From Terrirubrum flagellatum (GTDB lineage: Bacteria; Pseudomonadota; Alphaproteobacteria; Rhizobiales; Beijerinckiaceae), in contig NZ_CP091851.1 in the NCBI RefSeq assembly GCF_022059845.1, forward strand, positions 620,001 through 684,000: a DNA stretch of 64,000 nt, given 5' to 3'. Made by a program: the position numbers and the translations under genes. This document shows, in pieces, positions 53,487 through 62,270 of this stretch (positions within the stretch are counted from its first letter, which is position 1; each line of letters opens with the position of its first letter). The notes beneath the pieces are model-generated. The model saw only the letters and a list, made by a program, of their open reading frames with translations, had not been told where the DNA came from and did no database searches.

Positions 53487-54202
53487 TGGCTGCCGCCGAG
53501 ATAGGTCGCCTGCACGCGGCCGTCATGCAGCAACGCGCTCGCTTCGCCCGACAGCGCGATCTCGCCGGTCTCGAGCACATAGCCGTAGTCGGCGACTTCG
53601 AGCGCTGCGCGCGCGTTCTGTTCGACGAGCAGAATGGAGACGCCTTCCTCGCGCAGCTTCGCGACGATGCGCAAAATTTCGCGTACAATGAGCGGCGCTA
53701 AGCCCAGGCTCGGCTCATCGAGCATCAACAGTCGCGGATTCGACATCAGCGCGCGTCCGAGCGCGAGCATCTGCCGTTCGCCGCCTGACAAGGTGTCGGC
53801 GCGCTGCTCGCGCCGCTCGGCCAGTCGGGGAAATCTGGAATAGACGGAGTCGAGCGCGTTCTTGACGAAGGCCTTGTCGCGCCGCCTGAGATAGGCGCCG
53901 AGAATGAGATTATCGAAAACGGTGAGGGCGCCGAACAGTTCGCGCTTCTCCGGCACGAGGCAGACGCCGCGTTCGGCCCGCTCCTCCACATCGAGGCGCG
54001 AGAGATCGTCGCCTCTGTAGAAGAGCCCTCCGCGCGACGGAAGAAGCCCCATTGCGGCGGCGAGCAGCGTGGTCTTGCCAGCGCCGTTGGGACCGATCAC
54101 CGTGATGATCTGGCCTTCCTCGAGTTTGAGCGAGACGCCACGCACCGCCTCGACCTTGCCGTAGGCGACATGGAGATCGCGGATCTCCAGCATGGCGGTC
54201 AC
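53483..54202 (-). CDS. livF: branched-chain-type ABC ATPase LivF
   Basis: A 239-residue ATPase: Walker [12 protein letters not shown], signature [15 protein letters not shown], Walker [12 protein letters not shown] and the LivF-typical end [19 protein letters not shown]. It pairs with the LivG half of the neighbouring fusion protein. It overlaps the genes on both sides by 4 bp. Confidence 0.94.
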   Translation of the reverse strand: MTAMLEIRDLHVAYGKVEAVRGVSLKLEEGQIITVIGPNGAGKTTLLAAAMGLLPSRGGLFYRGDDLSRLDVEERAERGVCLVPEKRELFGALTVFDNLILGAYLRRRDKAFVKNALDSVYSRFPRLAERREQRADTLSGGERQMLALGRALMSNPRLLMLDEPSLGLAPLIVREILRIVAKLREEGVSILLVEQNARAALEVADYGYVLETGEIALSGEASALLHDGRVQATYLGGSH

Positions 54203-55965
54203 GCGACGCCTCCGAGATAGGCTTCCTGCACTTTCGGATTGGCGCGCACGGATTCAGGATCGCCTTCGGCGATCTTCGAACCGAAATCCATAACGACGAC
54301 GCGGTCGACGAGACCCATGACGAAATCCATATCATGCTCGACGATCAGGATCGTGACGCCTTCACCGCGCAACTGGCGCAGCACAGCGGCGAGCGCGTCT
54401 TTCTCCCTCCGTCGCAACCCTGCAGCCGGCTCGTCAAGAATGAGGAGGAGCGGGTCGCTCGCAAGAGCGCGCGCCACTTCCAGGATGCGTTGCCTGCCAA
54501 GCGGCAGATTTCCCGTGAGATCATGCGGCTTGTCGCCAAGGCCAACGCGTTGGAGCTGGCGATAGGCTTCATGCATCGTCCGACTCTCTTCGGGCCGGTC
54601 GAGCCGCACGATGCTCCGCAGAAACCCGGCCGACGTGCGCGCGTAGAGACCCAGCGCGACATTGTCGATGAGGCTCATGCCCGGTCGCAATTTCACATGC
54701 TGGAAGGTGCGCGCGATTCCGAGCCGTGCGATCTGGGGCTGGGCCAGATCGCCGATCTCCTTGCCCATGAACGCAATGCGGCCGTTATTGGCGCGGAGCG
54801 CGCCGCTGAGCAGGTTGAACATGGTGCTCTTGCCGGCGCCGTTCGGGCCGATGAGCGCGAGGATTTCGCCAGCCTTCACGTCGAAGCTGACGGCATTGAC
54901 GGCGACAAGACCACCGAATTTTTTCACGGCGCGATCGATGGCGAGCATCGGGGCGCCCCGCTCGGGAAAGGAGCGACGCGGCAGCGCCTCCGCCGCCGAA
55001 GGCGCATTGCGCATGACTCTTGGAAGCCGTCTCAGGACCAGCGCAACCAGTCCGCCGCGTGCGTTCTGCAGCAGCAGGATAAGCAGCACGCTGAAGACCA
55101 CGATCTCGACCTGCGCCGGATTCGAACTGACGCGCGGCAGCACATCCTGCAGCCAGTTCTTCATGAGCGTGATCAGGGCCGATCCGGCGATTGCTCCCGA
55201 GATATATCCGCCGCCTCCGACGATCGCCATCAGGAGATATTCGATGCCGGGGCGCACGTCGAAAGGCGCAGGACTGACGAAGCGATTCATATGCGCGTAG
55301 AGCCAGCCGGCGACGCCGGCAAAGAGCGCGGCGATGACGAAGACGATGAGGCGAGTGCGGAAGATGTCGACGCCGAGACTTCCCAGAAGAACGCTGCCGC
55401 CGCGTAGGCTGCGAACGGCCCGTCCTTCACGTGAATCCAGCAGGTTCGCAGTCGCGAGCGTGGCGAGCAACACCACAAACCAGATCAGGTAGAACAGCGA
55501 TCGGGAGTCGCCGAGAGAAAGAGAGCCGATCGTGATCGGAGGAATGCCCGGAATACCGGTGTTGCGGCCGAGTCCTTCGACATTGCCGAACAGGAAATAG
55601 ATCGAGATGCCCCAGGCGATCGTGCTGAGCGAGAGAAAATGTCCGCCAAGCCGGAGGGTTGTGAAGCCGATCGCGAGCGCGGCGAGCCCGGTCGTCGCCA
55701 AGGCGAGAACGAGGCCAAGCCAGGGAGAGGCGCCCTCGATGGCTGTCGCCCAGGCTGTGGAATAGGCGGCGATGCCGACAAACGCCGCCTGGCCAAAGGA
55801 GGTCATGCCGCCAACGCCGGTGAGAAGCACGAGGCCAAGCACGACGAGCGTCGACACGCCGATATAGTTGAGAAGCGTGATGCTGAAGCTGCCGAGAAGA
55901 AACGGCGCGCAAGCCAGCAACGCCACGGCGGCGATGATCAAAGCCGTGCGGAGCGACGATTTCAC
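54199..55965 (-). CDS. fused LivM permease - LivG ATPase
   Basis: A 588-residue protein in which a LivM-type permease (about 1-310, with [28 protein letters not shown] and [16 protein letters not shown]) is joined to a LivG-type ATPase (about 335-588: Walker [19 protein letters not shown], signature [17 protein letters not shown], Walker [11 protein letters not shown]). The signature lacks the usual LSGG but LPxG variants are normal in LivG. LivM-LivG fusions occur in aromatic-acid and urea-type Liv transporters. Together with LivH, LivF and the binding protein it would import an organic acid. Confidence 0.93.
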   Translation of the reverse strand: MKSSLRTALIIAAVALLACAPFLLGSFSITLLNYIGVSTLVVLGLVLLTGVGGMTSFGQAAFVGIAAYSTAWATAIEGASPWLGLVLALATTGLAALAIGFTTLRLGGHFLSLSTIAWGISIYFLFGNVEGLGRNTGIPGIPPITIGSLSLGDSRSLFYLIWFVVLLATLATANLLDSREGRAVRSLRGGSVLLGSLGVDIFRTRLIVFVIAALFAGVAGWLYAHMNRFVSPAPFDVRPGIEYLLMAIVGGGGYISGAIAGSALITLMKNWLQDVLPRVSSNPAQVEIVVFSVLLILLLQNARGGLVALVLRRLPRVMRNAPSAAEALPRRSFPERGAPMLAIDRAVKKFGGLVAVNAVSFDVKAGEILALIGPNGAGKSTMFNLLSGALRANNGRIAFMGKEIGDLAQPQIARLGIARTFQHVKLRPGMSLIDNVALGLYARTSAGFLRSIVRLDRPEESRTMHEAYRQLQRVGLGDKPHDLTGNLPLGRQRILEVARALASDPLLLILDEPAAGLRRREKDALAAVLRQLRGEGVTILIVEHDMDFVMGLVDRVVVMDFGSKIAEGDPESVRANPKVQEAYLGGVA

Positions 55966-57020
55966 GCCTCGATCTCCTCGCTCTCTTCCTCATCGGCGTG
56001 AGCGGCGCCCCATGAGCGCCACACCAGCACGGGAATGAGCAGGCTGAAAACGACGACTTCCTTGAAGGCGCTGCTCCAGAAGGAGGCGAAACTTTCGAGA
56101 ATGCCGACGAAGATCGAGCCGAGCGCGGTGATGGGATAACTGACGAGACCGCCGACGATCGCGCCGACGAAAGCCTTCAGGCCGATGATGAAGCCGGAGT
56201 CGTAATAGATCGTCGTGGTCGGTCCGATCAGCAGCGCCGACACGCCGGCGAGCAGCGATGCGATGAGATAGGCGAAGGTTCCGGTGCGCGACGGCCTGAT
56301 GCCGACGAGCCGCGCGCCAACGCGGTTGACGGCGGTTGCGCGCAGCATCCGCCCGATCATCGAGCGCTCGAAGAAGAAAAAGAACAGAAGGCTCAGGAGG
56401 GCTGCCGCGATGAGCGTCAGCAGCGTCTGGCCGGACATGATAATCCCGGCGCCGAGATCGAAGACGCCGTCGATCAGTGGACGCGTGCGGAATCCTTCGG
56501 CGCCGAAGAAGATCAGGCCCAGCCCGCTGAGCGCGAAATGCAGCGCAAGCGCGATGATGAGCAGCATGAGCACCGGCGCGTCGGCCGCCGGGCGAAACGC
56601 GATGCGGTCGAGCAGCGGCGCAATCGGAAGAACGAGAGCAAGCGCCAGCAACGCCTGCAGCCCGTATGGCGTCGCCGGCGTCGCTGCGAACCAGGCGAGC
56701 GCGCAAGGGATCATTGGCAGCACGCCATAGAAAAGAAGCGAGCGCGGAATCTTCGCGGCTTCGGCGCGGCGCAGAAGGCTGACGGTGTCGACAGCGCAGG
56801 CGACGACAGCCAACGCGGCGACGAGCCAGATGGTGGCCGGCGGGCGGCCAAGTTCGAACGCCGCGAGCGTGAGCGCGCAGAAGGCGGTGATGTCGCCGAA
56901 CGGCACGAAGACCACGCGGGTGACTGAGAAGATCAGCACCAGCCCGAGTCCGGCGAGAAGATAGATCGCGCCGTTCGCCAGGCCGTCAATCAGCAGGATC
57001 AGCGCAATATCAAGCGACAA
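55962..57020 (-). CDS. livH: branched-chain-type ABC permease LivH
   Basis: A permease of about 352 residues with eight or more hydrophobic helices and the LivH motifs LIDGLANGAIYLLAGLGLVLIFSVTRVV, AVNRVGARLVGIRP and GLKAFVGAIVGGLVSYPITALGS. The tail [11 protein letters not shown] is acidic. I place the start at a TTG at 57020, preceded by GAGGG; the open frame extends to 57311 but into the divergent MarR gene. It is the first gene of the operon. Confidence 0.9.
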   Translation of the reverse strand: MSLDIALILLIDGLANGAIYLLAGLGLVLIFSVTRVVFVPFGDITAFCALTLAAFELGRPPATIWLVAALAVVACAVDTVSLLRRAEAAKIPRSLLFYGVLPMIPCALAWFAATPATPYGLQALLALALVLPIAPLLDRIAFRPAADAPVLMLLIIALALHFALSGLGLIFFGAEGFRTRPLIDGVFDLGAGIIMSGQTLLTLIAAALLSLLFFFFFERSMIGRMLRATAVNRVGARLVGIRPSRTGTFAYLIASLLAGVSALLIGPTTTIYYDSGFIIGLKAFVGAIVGGLVSYPITALGSIFVGILESFASFWSSAFKEVVVFSLLIPVLVWRSWGAAHADEEESEEIEA

Positions 57021-57093
57021 AGCGTGCGGCCCTCGGTTGCTCGATCCAATACAGTAATTTATATGATTGAAAAGCGATTTTATGGAGTCGGAA
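57021..57093. promoter_or_regulatory. divergent promoter region livH / MarR-type regulator
   Basis: The gap is only 73 bp and AT-rich near 57052-57083. It must hold both promoters. AGCGATTT at 57073-57080 matches the motif found after the regulator gene (AAATCGCT, 57657-57664). GGAG at 57084-57087, 6 bp before ATG 57094, is the ribosome site of the regulator. Confidence 0.5.
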
Positions 57094-57651
57094 ATGGCCG
57101 ACAAGACCCTTGCACAGGCGCAGTCGACCGCCGGGGCGCCTGACATCCCGCCAGTCGAGGGCGCGATCAACGCGTTCGAGTACGCAGCGTGGCATTTCGG
57201 GTCCGCCTTCGCGCGCTGGCGGCGTGACTGCCTGTCGGTCATGCCTGGCATCGATCTGGGGGGAACCGAAGCCTCGATCCTCCACGTTCTGCATCTCAAC
57301 GGCACCGCCAAGGGGCTCAGCGATATCGCCCGCCTGCTGCATCGGGACGACCTCGCGAATCTGCAATATGGCCTGAAAAAGCTGCTTTCTCTCGGCTATA
57401 TCGAGAAGGCGGGAGAGGGCGCGTCGCGTCGCCACGCGACCTATGCGACGTCGAAAACAGGTGCTGCGATCGTCGACGCCTACATGCTGCGCCGGCGCGA
57501 ATCCCTCATCCGCCTGGCGGCGACCATGTCGGGAACGGAGGGAGCGCTGCAGCAGGCGACGGCCATCCTGCATGTCATGACCGGCCTCTACGATCAGGCC
57601 AGCACAATCGTCACCAGCCCCGTTGGAGACCAGACCGGCTTTCTTTCCTAA
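57094..57651 (+). CDS. MarR-like winged-helix regulator
   Basis: A 185-residue protein with a winged-helix core (about 50-130): LGGTEASILHVLHLNGTAKGLSDIARLLHRDDLANLQYGLKKLLSLGYIEK, wing with GASRRHATYATSKTG. The proline/alanine-rich first 25 residues look disordered. MarR-type repressors of this kind often control catabolic operons and respond to the CoA ester or aromatic ligand. Position between the Liv/CoA operon and the binding-protein gene makes it the probable local regulator. The GGAG at 57084 fixes the start at 57094 over ATG 57082 or TTG 57067. Confidence 0.82.
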   Translation: MADKTLAQAQSTAGAPDIPPVEGAINAFEYAAWHFGSAFARWRRDCLSVMPGIDLGGTEASILHVLHLNGTAKGLSDIARLLHRDDLANLQYGLKKLLSLGYIEKAGEGASRRHATYATSKTGAAIVDAYMLRRRESLIRLAATMSGTEGALQQATAILHVMTGLYDQASTIVTSPVGDQTGFLS

Positions 57652-57978
57652 ATACGAAATCGCTGTTTGAAAGCTCGATTTCATCTGCTCAACAGCAAGC
57701 TCCATCCTGCGATCTTGCGCAGCAATATATTTCATGCCTAAAATAATTTGGCTGGCAAGGGGGAGCGAGGCGGTTGAGCGGTCGCGGTTCGATTCCTGGC
57801 GTGTTTGCGGGGTTGGCGACCTCGATCAGCGTCAGCGCGCGGCCTCCTGTCTCCTCCCCATCGCCGCCGCGACCATTTCCTGTCCCTTTCGTCACGCCGC
57901 GCGCTTTCGCGTCTCGGGCGATGCTTCGCTTTTCAGCGCGCGAAAGGACGGGCCGATTTCGCTTGGAGGAGTGAAGCC
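57652..57978 (+). promoter_or_regulatory. 327-bp leader before the solute-binding protein gene with a 7-bp inverted repeat
   Basis: No gene is supported here. GAAATCG (57656-57662) and CGATTTC (57676-57682) form a perfect inverted repeat with a 13-bp spacer, a plausible operator. The remaining sequence is GC-rich with an untranslated leader character; the ribosome site GGAGGA is at 57965-57970. Confidence 0.5.
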
Positions 57979-59139
57979 ATGTTCAGGCCCAAAATTCGCG
58001 GATTTATCGCAGCCGCCGCCATGCTCGCGGCGTCGACATCTTTCGCATCCGCCGACATCACCGTCGGCTTCATGACCGGTTATACGGGTCCCGGCGCCTC
58101 GATTGGCATCCCCTATGGGCGCGGGATCGCGGCCGCGATGGCGTATCTCGACACGATCGGCGGCCAGAAGATCAAGCTCGTGCAGATGGATGATGGCGGC
58201 GATCCCTCCGCGGCCGCACGCAATACGCGCAAGATGATCGAGGAGGAGAAGGTCGACATTCTCATCGGAACATCGGGCGCGCCGGGCACGCTCGCGATGG
58301 CGGCTGTCGCCGTCGAGCAGAAGACGCCGATGATCGCGATCTCGCCGATTCCGCCTGTTGCGACAGGTGACGGCGGCCCATGGGTTGTTTCGATTCCGCA
58401 GCCGCCAACGCTGATGGTGTCCGCAGTGGTCGAGCAGATGAAGAAGAACGGCGTGAAGACCGTCGGCTATATCGGCTTCACCGACGCGTGGGGCGATCTC
58501 GTCTATGACGCGCTGATGAAGGCGGCGGAGCCCGCAGGCATCAAGGTGCTCACCAATGAGCGCTATGCCCGCGCCGACACCACCGTGACAGCGCAGACGC
58601 TGAAGATCATCGCGGCGCGGCCCGACGCCGTGATGACCGGCGGCGCCGGAACGCCTGGCGCGCTGCCGTTTCTCGCTCTCAAGGAGCGCGGCTATCGCGG
58701 GCCGATCTATGGCACGCACGCGCTCATCAATCCCGACTTCATCCGCGTTGGCGGCGCTGCGGTCGAGGGCGTGCTGGCGCCGACGGGGCCGGTGATCGTC
58801 GCCGAGCAGTTGCCAGATTCAAATCCGATCAAGAAGATCAGCATGGATTTCCGCGCCGCGCATCTGAAGGCGAACAATATGCCGGCGACCGATGCGTTCT
58901 CCGCCTATTCGTTCGACGGGTGGCTGGTGTTCGCCGATGCCGCGAAGCGCGCGCTGGCGAATGCGCAGCCGGGAACGCCGGAATTCAGGGCCGCGCTTCG
59001 CGCCGCGCTGTTCACCACCAAGGATGTCGTCGGCACGCATGGCGTCTACACCTATACGCCGGCCGGGCTCTACGGGCTCGACGAGCGCGCGCGGGTGATG
59101 GTGACTCTGGAGAAGGGTCAGTGGAAACTCATGCAGTGA
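57979..59139 (+). CDS. ABC transporter substrate-binding protein, LivK/Leu-Ile-Val family
   Basis: A 386-residue type I periplasmic binding protein: signal peptide (about 1-25, ASA-D), ITVGFMTGYTGPGASIGIPYGRGIAAAM, the GTSGAPGTLAMAAVAVEQKTPMIAISP ligand region and a C-terminal ...GQWKLM. The solute is not deducible; relatives bind aromatic or aliphatic acids as well as amino acids. A strong ribosome site precedes the ATG. It is separated from the permease genes by the regulator but completes the Liv transporter. Confidence 0.92.
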   Translation: MFRPKIRGFIAAAAMLAASTSFASADITVGFMTGYTGPGASIGIPYGRGIAAAMAYLDTIGGQKIKLVQMDDGGDPSAAARNTRKMIEEEKVDILIGTSGAPGTLAMAAVAVEQKTPMIAISPIPPVATGDGGPWVVSIPQPPTLMVSAVVEQMKKNGVKTVGYIGFTDAWGDLVYDALMKAAEPAGIKVLTNERYARADTTVTAQTLKIIAARPDAVMTGGAGTPGALPFLALKERGYRGPIYGTHALINPDFIRVGGAAVEGVLAPTGPVIVAEQLPDSNPIKKISMDFRAAHLKANNMPATDAFSAYSFDGWLVFADAAKRALANAQPGTPEFRAALRAALFTTKDVVGTHGVYTYTPAGLYGLDERARVMVTLEKGQWKLMQ

Positions 59140-59187
59140 GCCTGCTCTTGGGATATTGATCAGCGGGCGGCGCCAAGCCGCTCGCGA

Positions 59188-59991
59188 ATGTCAGCACGGT
59201 CGAACGTCATGAAGCCGATCCGCATCTGGTATCAGAGCTATGTCGATTATGAGAATGGCAAGACCTATTGGGATCGGCTGCGCGCTCACTTGAACGATAT
59301 CGTCGACCCCGGCACGACGGTCGACGTGCATGGCGTCACGCCGCATAATTCCTATGCCCATTCTCTCGTTGAATTTCGCTGCGCGCGCGAGATGATCTGC
59401 AACGCCGTGCGCGCCGAGCGGGAAGGTTACGACGCCTTCGTGATCGGCCACTTCCAGGACGCCGGACTTTATGAAGCGCGCTCGGTCGTCGATATTCCGG
59501 TGCTGGCGCTCGGCGAAGCGTCGATGCTCTACGCGTGCCAGCTCGGACAGCGCGCCGGAATCGTGACGATCAATCCACGCTTCATTCCCTGGTTCCGGCA
59601 TCAGATCGCGAAGTACGGTCTGGAGAAGCGCGTGTCCGGCGTGCATTCCATGACGTTCGAGCCCGGCCAGATTCTCAAGGCCTATGAGTCCGACGCGTTG
59701 GCCGACGAGGTCGAGGCGCTGTTCGCCGAGCAGGCGAAGCCGCTAACCGCCGACGGAGTCGATACGCTGATTCCCGGCGGCGGCATTCCCATGCTGCTGT
59801 TTTCGCGGTTGCGCGAGCATGCGATCGGTGGCGCGCCCGTGATCAACGGCATCCCGATCGTGATCAAGATGGCGGAGATGGCGGTGAAGCTGCGCAGGCT
59901 GACGGGCCTTGGCGTCAGCCGCGCATCGGAATTCATCAAGCCGCCGCCTGAGATCATCGCCGAGTTTCTGGCGCATCCCAAGGGTTTGTGA
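59188..59991 (+). CDS. Asp/Glu/hydantoin racemase-family protein
   Basis: A 267-residue protein of the aspartate/glutamate racemase superfamily: PIRIWYQSYVDYENG, AFVIGHFQDAGLYEARSVVDIPVLALGEA and GVDTLIPGGGIPMLL. Hydantoin and maleate isomerases share the fold with paired cysteines. One cysteine is in MLYACQLGQR; where the second is usual (P-x-x-C) this protein has IPGGG. The racemase chemistry is therefore doubtful. It follows the binding-protein gene by 48 bp and belongs to the same locus. An alternative start is ATG 59209. Confidence 0.8.
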   Translation: MSARSNVMKPIRIWYQSYVDYENGKTYWDRLRAHLNDIVDPGTTVDVHGVTPHNSYAHSLVEFRCAREMICNAVRAEREGYDAFVIGHFQDAGLYEARSVVDIPVLALGEASMLYACQLGQRAGIVTINPRFIPWFRHQIAKYGLEKRVSGVHSMTFEPGQILKAYESDALADEVEALFAEQAKPLTADGVDTLIPGGGIPMLLFSRLREHAIGGAPVINGIPIVIKMAEMAVKLRRLTGLGVSRASEFIKPPPEIIAEFLAHPKGL

Positions 59992-60052
59992 GTCATCGCA
60001 AGGCGAACCTGTTCGCGCCGCAGCCTTTGACTGCGACGCAAATGCGAATTCT

Positions 60053-60766
60053 TTAGCGGTCGTAATTCAGCTTCGGATACCAATCAGTTCCGCGACCTTC
60101 CGGCGTGCAGTCAAGCACCATCCAGAGCGGCGCGGGATCTGGCGCGCCGCGCGGATCCTGACCGGGATCGGCGGTCGATCCCGACATTTCGGCCGACCAG
60201 AAATGGCGGATCGTCCCGTCGTGATGCGTGAACACGTTGAGCGCCGGAATTTCCGAGCCGTCGGGCAGCACGCCGAAATAATCGCGCGAATAATTTCCGT
60301 TGAGATCGCTGTAGAGACGCAAGTTTTTCCAGCCGCGCTCGCGCTTCCATTCGACGAGGCGCGAAAGCGGCGAGCGCGCGATCACCGCGAGCGAGACGCG
60401 CTGATCGATGTCAGCGGCATTGCCCTCCCACGCGCCAAGCAGATTGGTGCACATGGGGCAGGGGCGTTCGCGCTGCGGGCCGAACATGTAGCTGTAGAGA
60501 ACGAGCGTACGCTTGCTGCGGAACAGGCCGGCGAAATCAACCTCGCCCTCTTCGCCTTCGAAGCGATAGTCGCCAATGACTTCACCGCCTTGCGGCAGCG
60601 CGCGCCGTTGCGCCGCGACGCGCTCGATATGACGACGCAGTTCGATCTCTTCGGCAAGTAGGGCCGTGCGCGCCGCGCGATATTCCGCGCTCTCGTTGCG
60701 GATGCGGACGGGATTGTCGTTCGCGAGCTTTTTGGCGGGCACAAGAATGTCAGACTTGATGTTCAT
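60053..60766 (-). CDS. DUF899-family thioredoxin-like protein
   Basis: A 237-residue protein typical of DUF899: FAGLFRSKRTLVLYSYMFGPQRERPCPMCTNLLGAWEG with a CPMC motif (Cys-x2-Cys), and GVLPDGSEIPALNVFTHHDGTIRHFW. The fold is thioredoxin-like; a redox role is possible, but no activity is established. ATG 60766 has a good ribosome site (GGAGGA) upstream. It is the second gene after the VOC gene, separated by a hairpin. Confidence 0.88.
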   Translation of the reverse strand: MNIKSDILVPAKKLANDNPVRIRNESAEYRAARTALLAEEIELRRHIERVAAQRRALPQGGEVIGDYRFEGEEGEVDFAGLFRSKRTLVLYSYMFGPQRERPCPMCTNLLGAWEGNAADIDQRVSLAVIARSPLSRLVEWKRERGWKNLRLYSDLNGNYSRDYFGVLPDGSEIPALNVFTHHDGTIRHFWSAEMSGSTADPGQDPRGAPDPAPLWMVLDCTPEGRGTDWYPKLNYDR

Positions 60767-60814
60767 CTGTTCCTCCAGATGCTTTGAATTCAAGACTGGC
60801 GGTTTCAATCGCTT

Positions 60815-60849
60815 CACGCATTCGCGCGCCGATCTCGCGCGAATGCGTG
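60815..60849. repeat. 14-bp perfect hairpin between the VOC and DUF899 genes
   Basis: CACGCATTCGCGCG (60815-60828) and CGCGCGAATGCGTG (60836-60849) enclose a 7-nt loop. It lies 17 bp after the VOC stop on the minus strand and 48 bp before the DUF899 start. It could be a terminator without T tract, a transcript-stabilising stem or an intergenic repeat. Confidence 0.6.
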
Positions 60850-60865
60850 GAGCTGAATCGCATTC

Positions 60866-61627
60866 TCAACGCTTCGGAGCGACGAGCCCGAAATAGGCGC
60901 CTTGCGGATCAGCGCATTGCACGATCCATTGGCCGCCGGGCACTTCCGCCGGTCCCATCATCACCGCGCCGCCTCCGGCCTTCACGCGCTCGGCTGCGGA
61001 ATCGATCGCGGCGACGTTGAAGTAATAACCCCAATAGGGGCGCGGAATCGCTTCCGGCTTGGTCATCATGCCGCCGATCGGTTCGGCGCCGGCGGCGAAG
61101 AGCTGATACATTCCCATCGCTCCCATGTCGAAAGCGTCGGCCTTCGTCCAACCGAACATTTTCTCGTAGAAGGCGAAGGCCGCTTTCCACTCTCCGGCAT
61201 AAAGCTCGCGCCAGCCGATCGTTCCGGGCGCGCCCTTGGGAAATTCCGGCGGCGCTTCGTGGGAGAGGCCTTTCGCGGCGTAGAACACGGCGCCCTGCGG
61301 ATCGGAGACGACAGCGAAGCGAATAATGCCTTCGACCTCGATCGGGCCTTTATGCAGCGCGCCGCCTTCTTTTTTGATTTTCTCGACTGCGGCGTCGACA
61401 TCGTCGACCGCGATGTAGCCAAGCCACGCGGGTTTCGCGCCCTGCTTCGCGACTTCGTCGGGAATGGGCATCAATCCTGCGACGCCCTGACCATTGACGG
61501 TGAACAGCGTGTAGTCATGACCGCCGCCTGCGTCCTGCGTCCCCCAGCCGACCACGTCGCCATAGAATTTCGCGGCGGCCTTCGCGTCCGACGTCATGAT
61601 GTCGTACCAGAAGAAATTTCCCTTCAT
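60866..61627 (-). CDS. VOC-family protein with two glyoxalase-like domains
   Basis: A 253-residue protein with two VOC modules: about 1-120 (FFWYDIMTSDAKAAAKFYGDVVGW, FAVVSDPQGAVFYAAKG) and about 130-253 (IGWRELYAGEWKAAFAFYEKMFGWTKADA, IVQCADPQGAYFGLVAPKR). It resembles the CFP30B/27-kDa antigen group. Metal ligands are not obvious, so function is unknown. It is divergent from the MarR gene, which probably controls it. Confidence 0.9.
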   Translation of the reverse strand: MKGNFFWYDIMTSDAKAAAKFYGDVVGWGTQDAGGGHDYTLFTVNGQGVAGLMPIPDEVAKQGAKPAWLGYIAVDDVDAAVEKIKKEGGALHKGPIEVEGIIRFAVVSDPQGAVFYAAKGLSHEAPPEFPKGAPGTIGWRELYAGEWKAAFAFYEKMFGWTKADAFDMGAMGMYQLFAAGAEPIGGMMTKPEAIPRPYWGYYFNVAAIDSAAERVKAGGGAVMMGPAEVPGGQWIVQCADPQGAYFGLVAPKR

Positions 61628-61674
61628 GTCGTCTCTCTCTTGTGCGTTTGTCGAAGTCCCCTTGCGGCATCCAA

Positions 61675-61703
61675 TTGACAGTATAGGTTGATGTCAACAT
61701 ATT
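61675..61703 (+). promoter_or_regulatory. promoter with overlapping dyad operator for the MarR gene
   Basis: TTGACA (61675-61680), a 17-bp spacer and CATATT (61698-61703) form a good sigma-70-like promoter. The dyad GTTGA-TG-TCAAC (61687-61698) sits in the spacer, where a bound repressor would block it. The minus strand has TTGACA at 61697-61692, so the divergent VOC promoter may share the operator. Confidence 0.6.
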
Positions 61704-61710
61704 TATTCCC

Positions 61711-62175
61711 GTGGATAATGTGCGACCCATTGAAGCGCTCACTTATGACGTGACGATCCACGTCAGGAATGCGTGCCTGTGCCTCGCGGCGCAGAGCGCG
61801 GCGCGCGCGCTCGCCCGCCGCTTCGATGAGGCGCTGCGGCCGCTTGATCTCACCAACGGCCAGTTTTCGCTCATGATGTCGCTCAACCGGCCGGAGCCGC
61901 CGCCGATGAAGCCGGTCGCTGATCTGCTCGCCATGGATCGCACGACGCTGACGGCGGCGCTGAAGCCGCTCGAGCGGCGAGGGCTGGTGCAGATCCGAAT
62001 CGATCCGGAAGATCGTCGCGGCCGCCGGCTGGCGCTGACGGCGAAGGGGAAGAAGCTGCTTGCGAAAGCGCTTCCGATCTGGACCGGGCAGCATGCCGAG
62101 ATCGAGAAGCGATTGAGCGCGCCCGATGATCTCAGGCGCGAACTCGCGATCCTGTCGCGCGTGGACGTATCCTGA
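61711..62175 (+). CDS. MarR-family transcriptional regulator
   Basis: A 154-residue MarR: LDLTNGQFSLMMSLNRPEPPPMKPVADLLAMDRTTLTAALKPLERRGLV-type winged helix (about 45-105) with wing DPEDRRGRRLALTAKGK. A GTG start at 61711 only 8 bp past the -10 element would give an almost leaderless message; an ATG downstream (61746) is an alternative but cuts little from the fold. It most likely represses itself and the divergent VOC-DUF899 genes. Confidence 0.87.
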   Translation: MDNVRPIEALTYDVTIHVRNACLCLAAQSAARALARRFDEALRPLDLTNGQFSLMMSLNRPEPPPMKPVADLLAMDRTTLTAALKPLERRGLVQIRIDPEDRRGRRLALTAKGKKLLAKALPIWTGQHAEIEKRLSAPDDLRRELAILSRVDVS

Positions 62176-62221
62176 GAATTTGCGCGCCGCGTTCGATTGT
62201 GGACGGCCTCGCCAAATAAAA

Positions 62222-62244
62222 AAGCGGGCGATGAGCGCCCGCTT
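62222..62244 (-). terminator. intrinsic terminator after the small secreted-protein gene
   Basis: AAGCGGGCG (62222-62230) and CGCCCGCTT (62236-62244) form a 9-bp stem with a 5-nt loop. On the minus strand it is followed by TTTTTTATTT, a classical terminator 27 bp after the stop of the 62271-62441 gene. It may also serve the MarR gene from the other side. Confidence 0.85.
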
Positions 62245-62270
62245 CAAAATCTGTTTTGTGAGTGTCGTGA

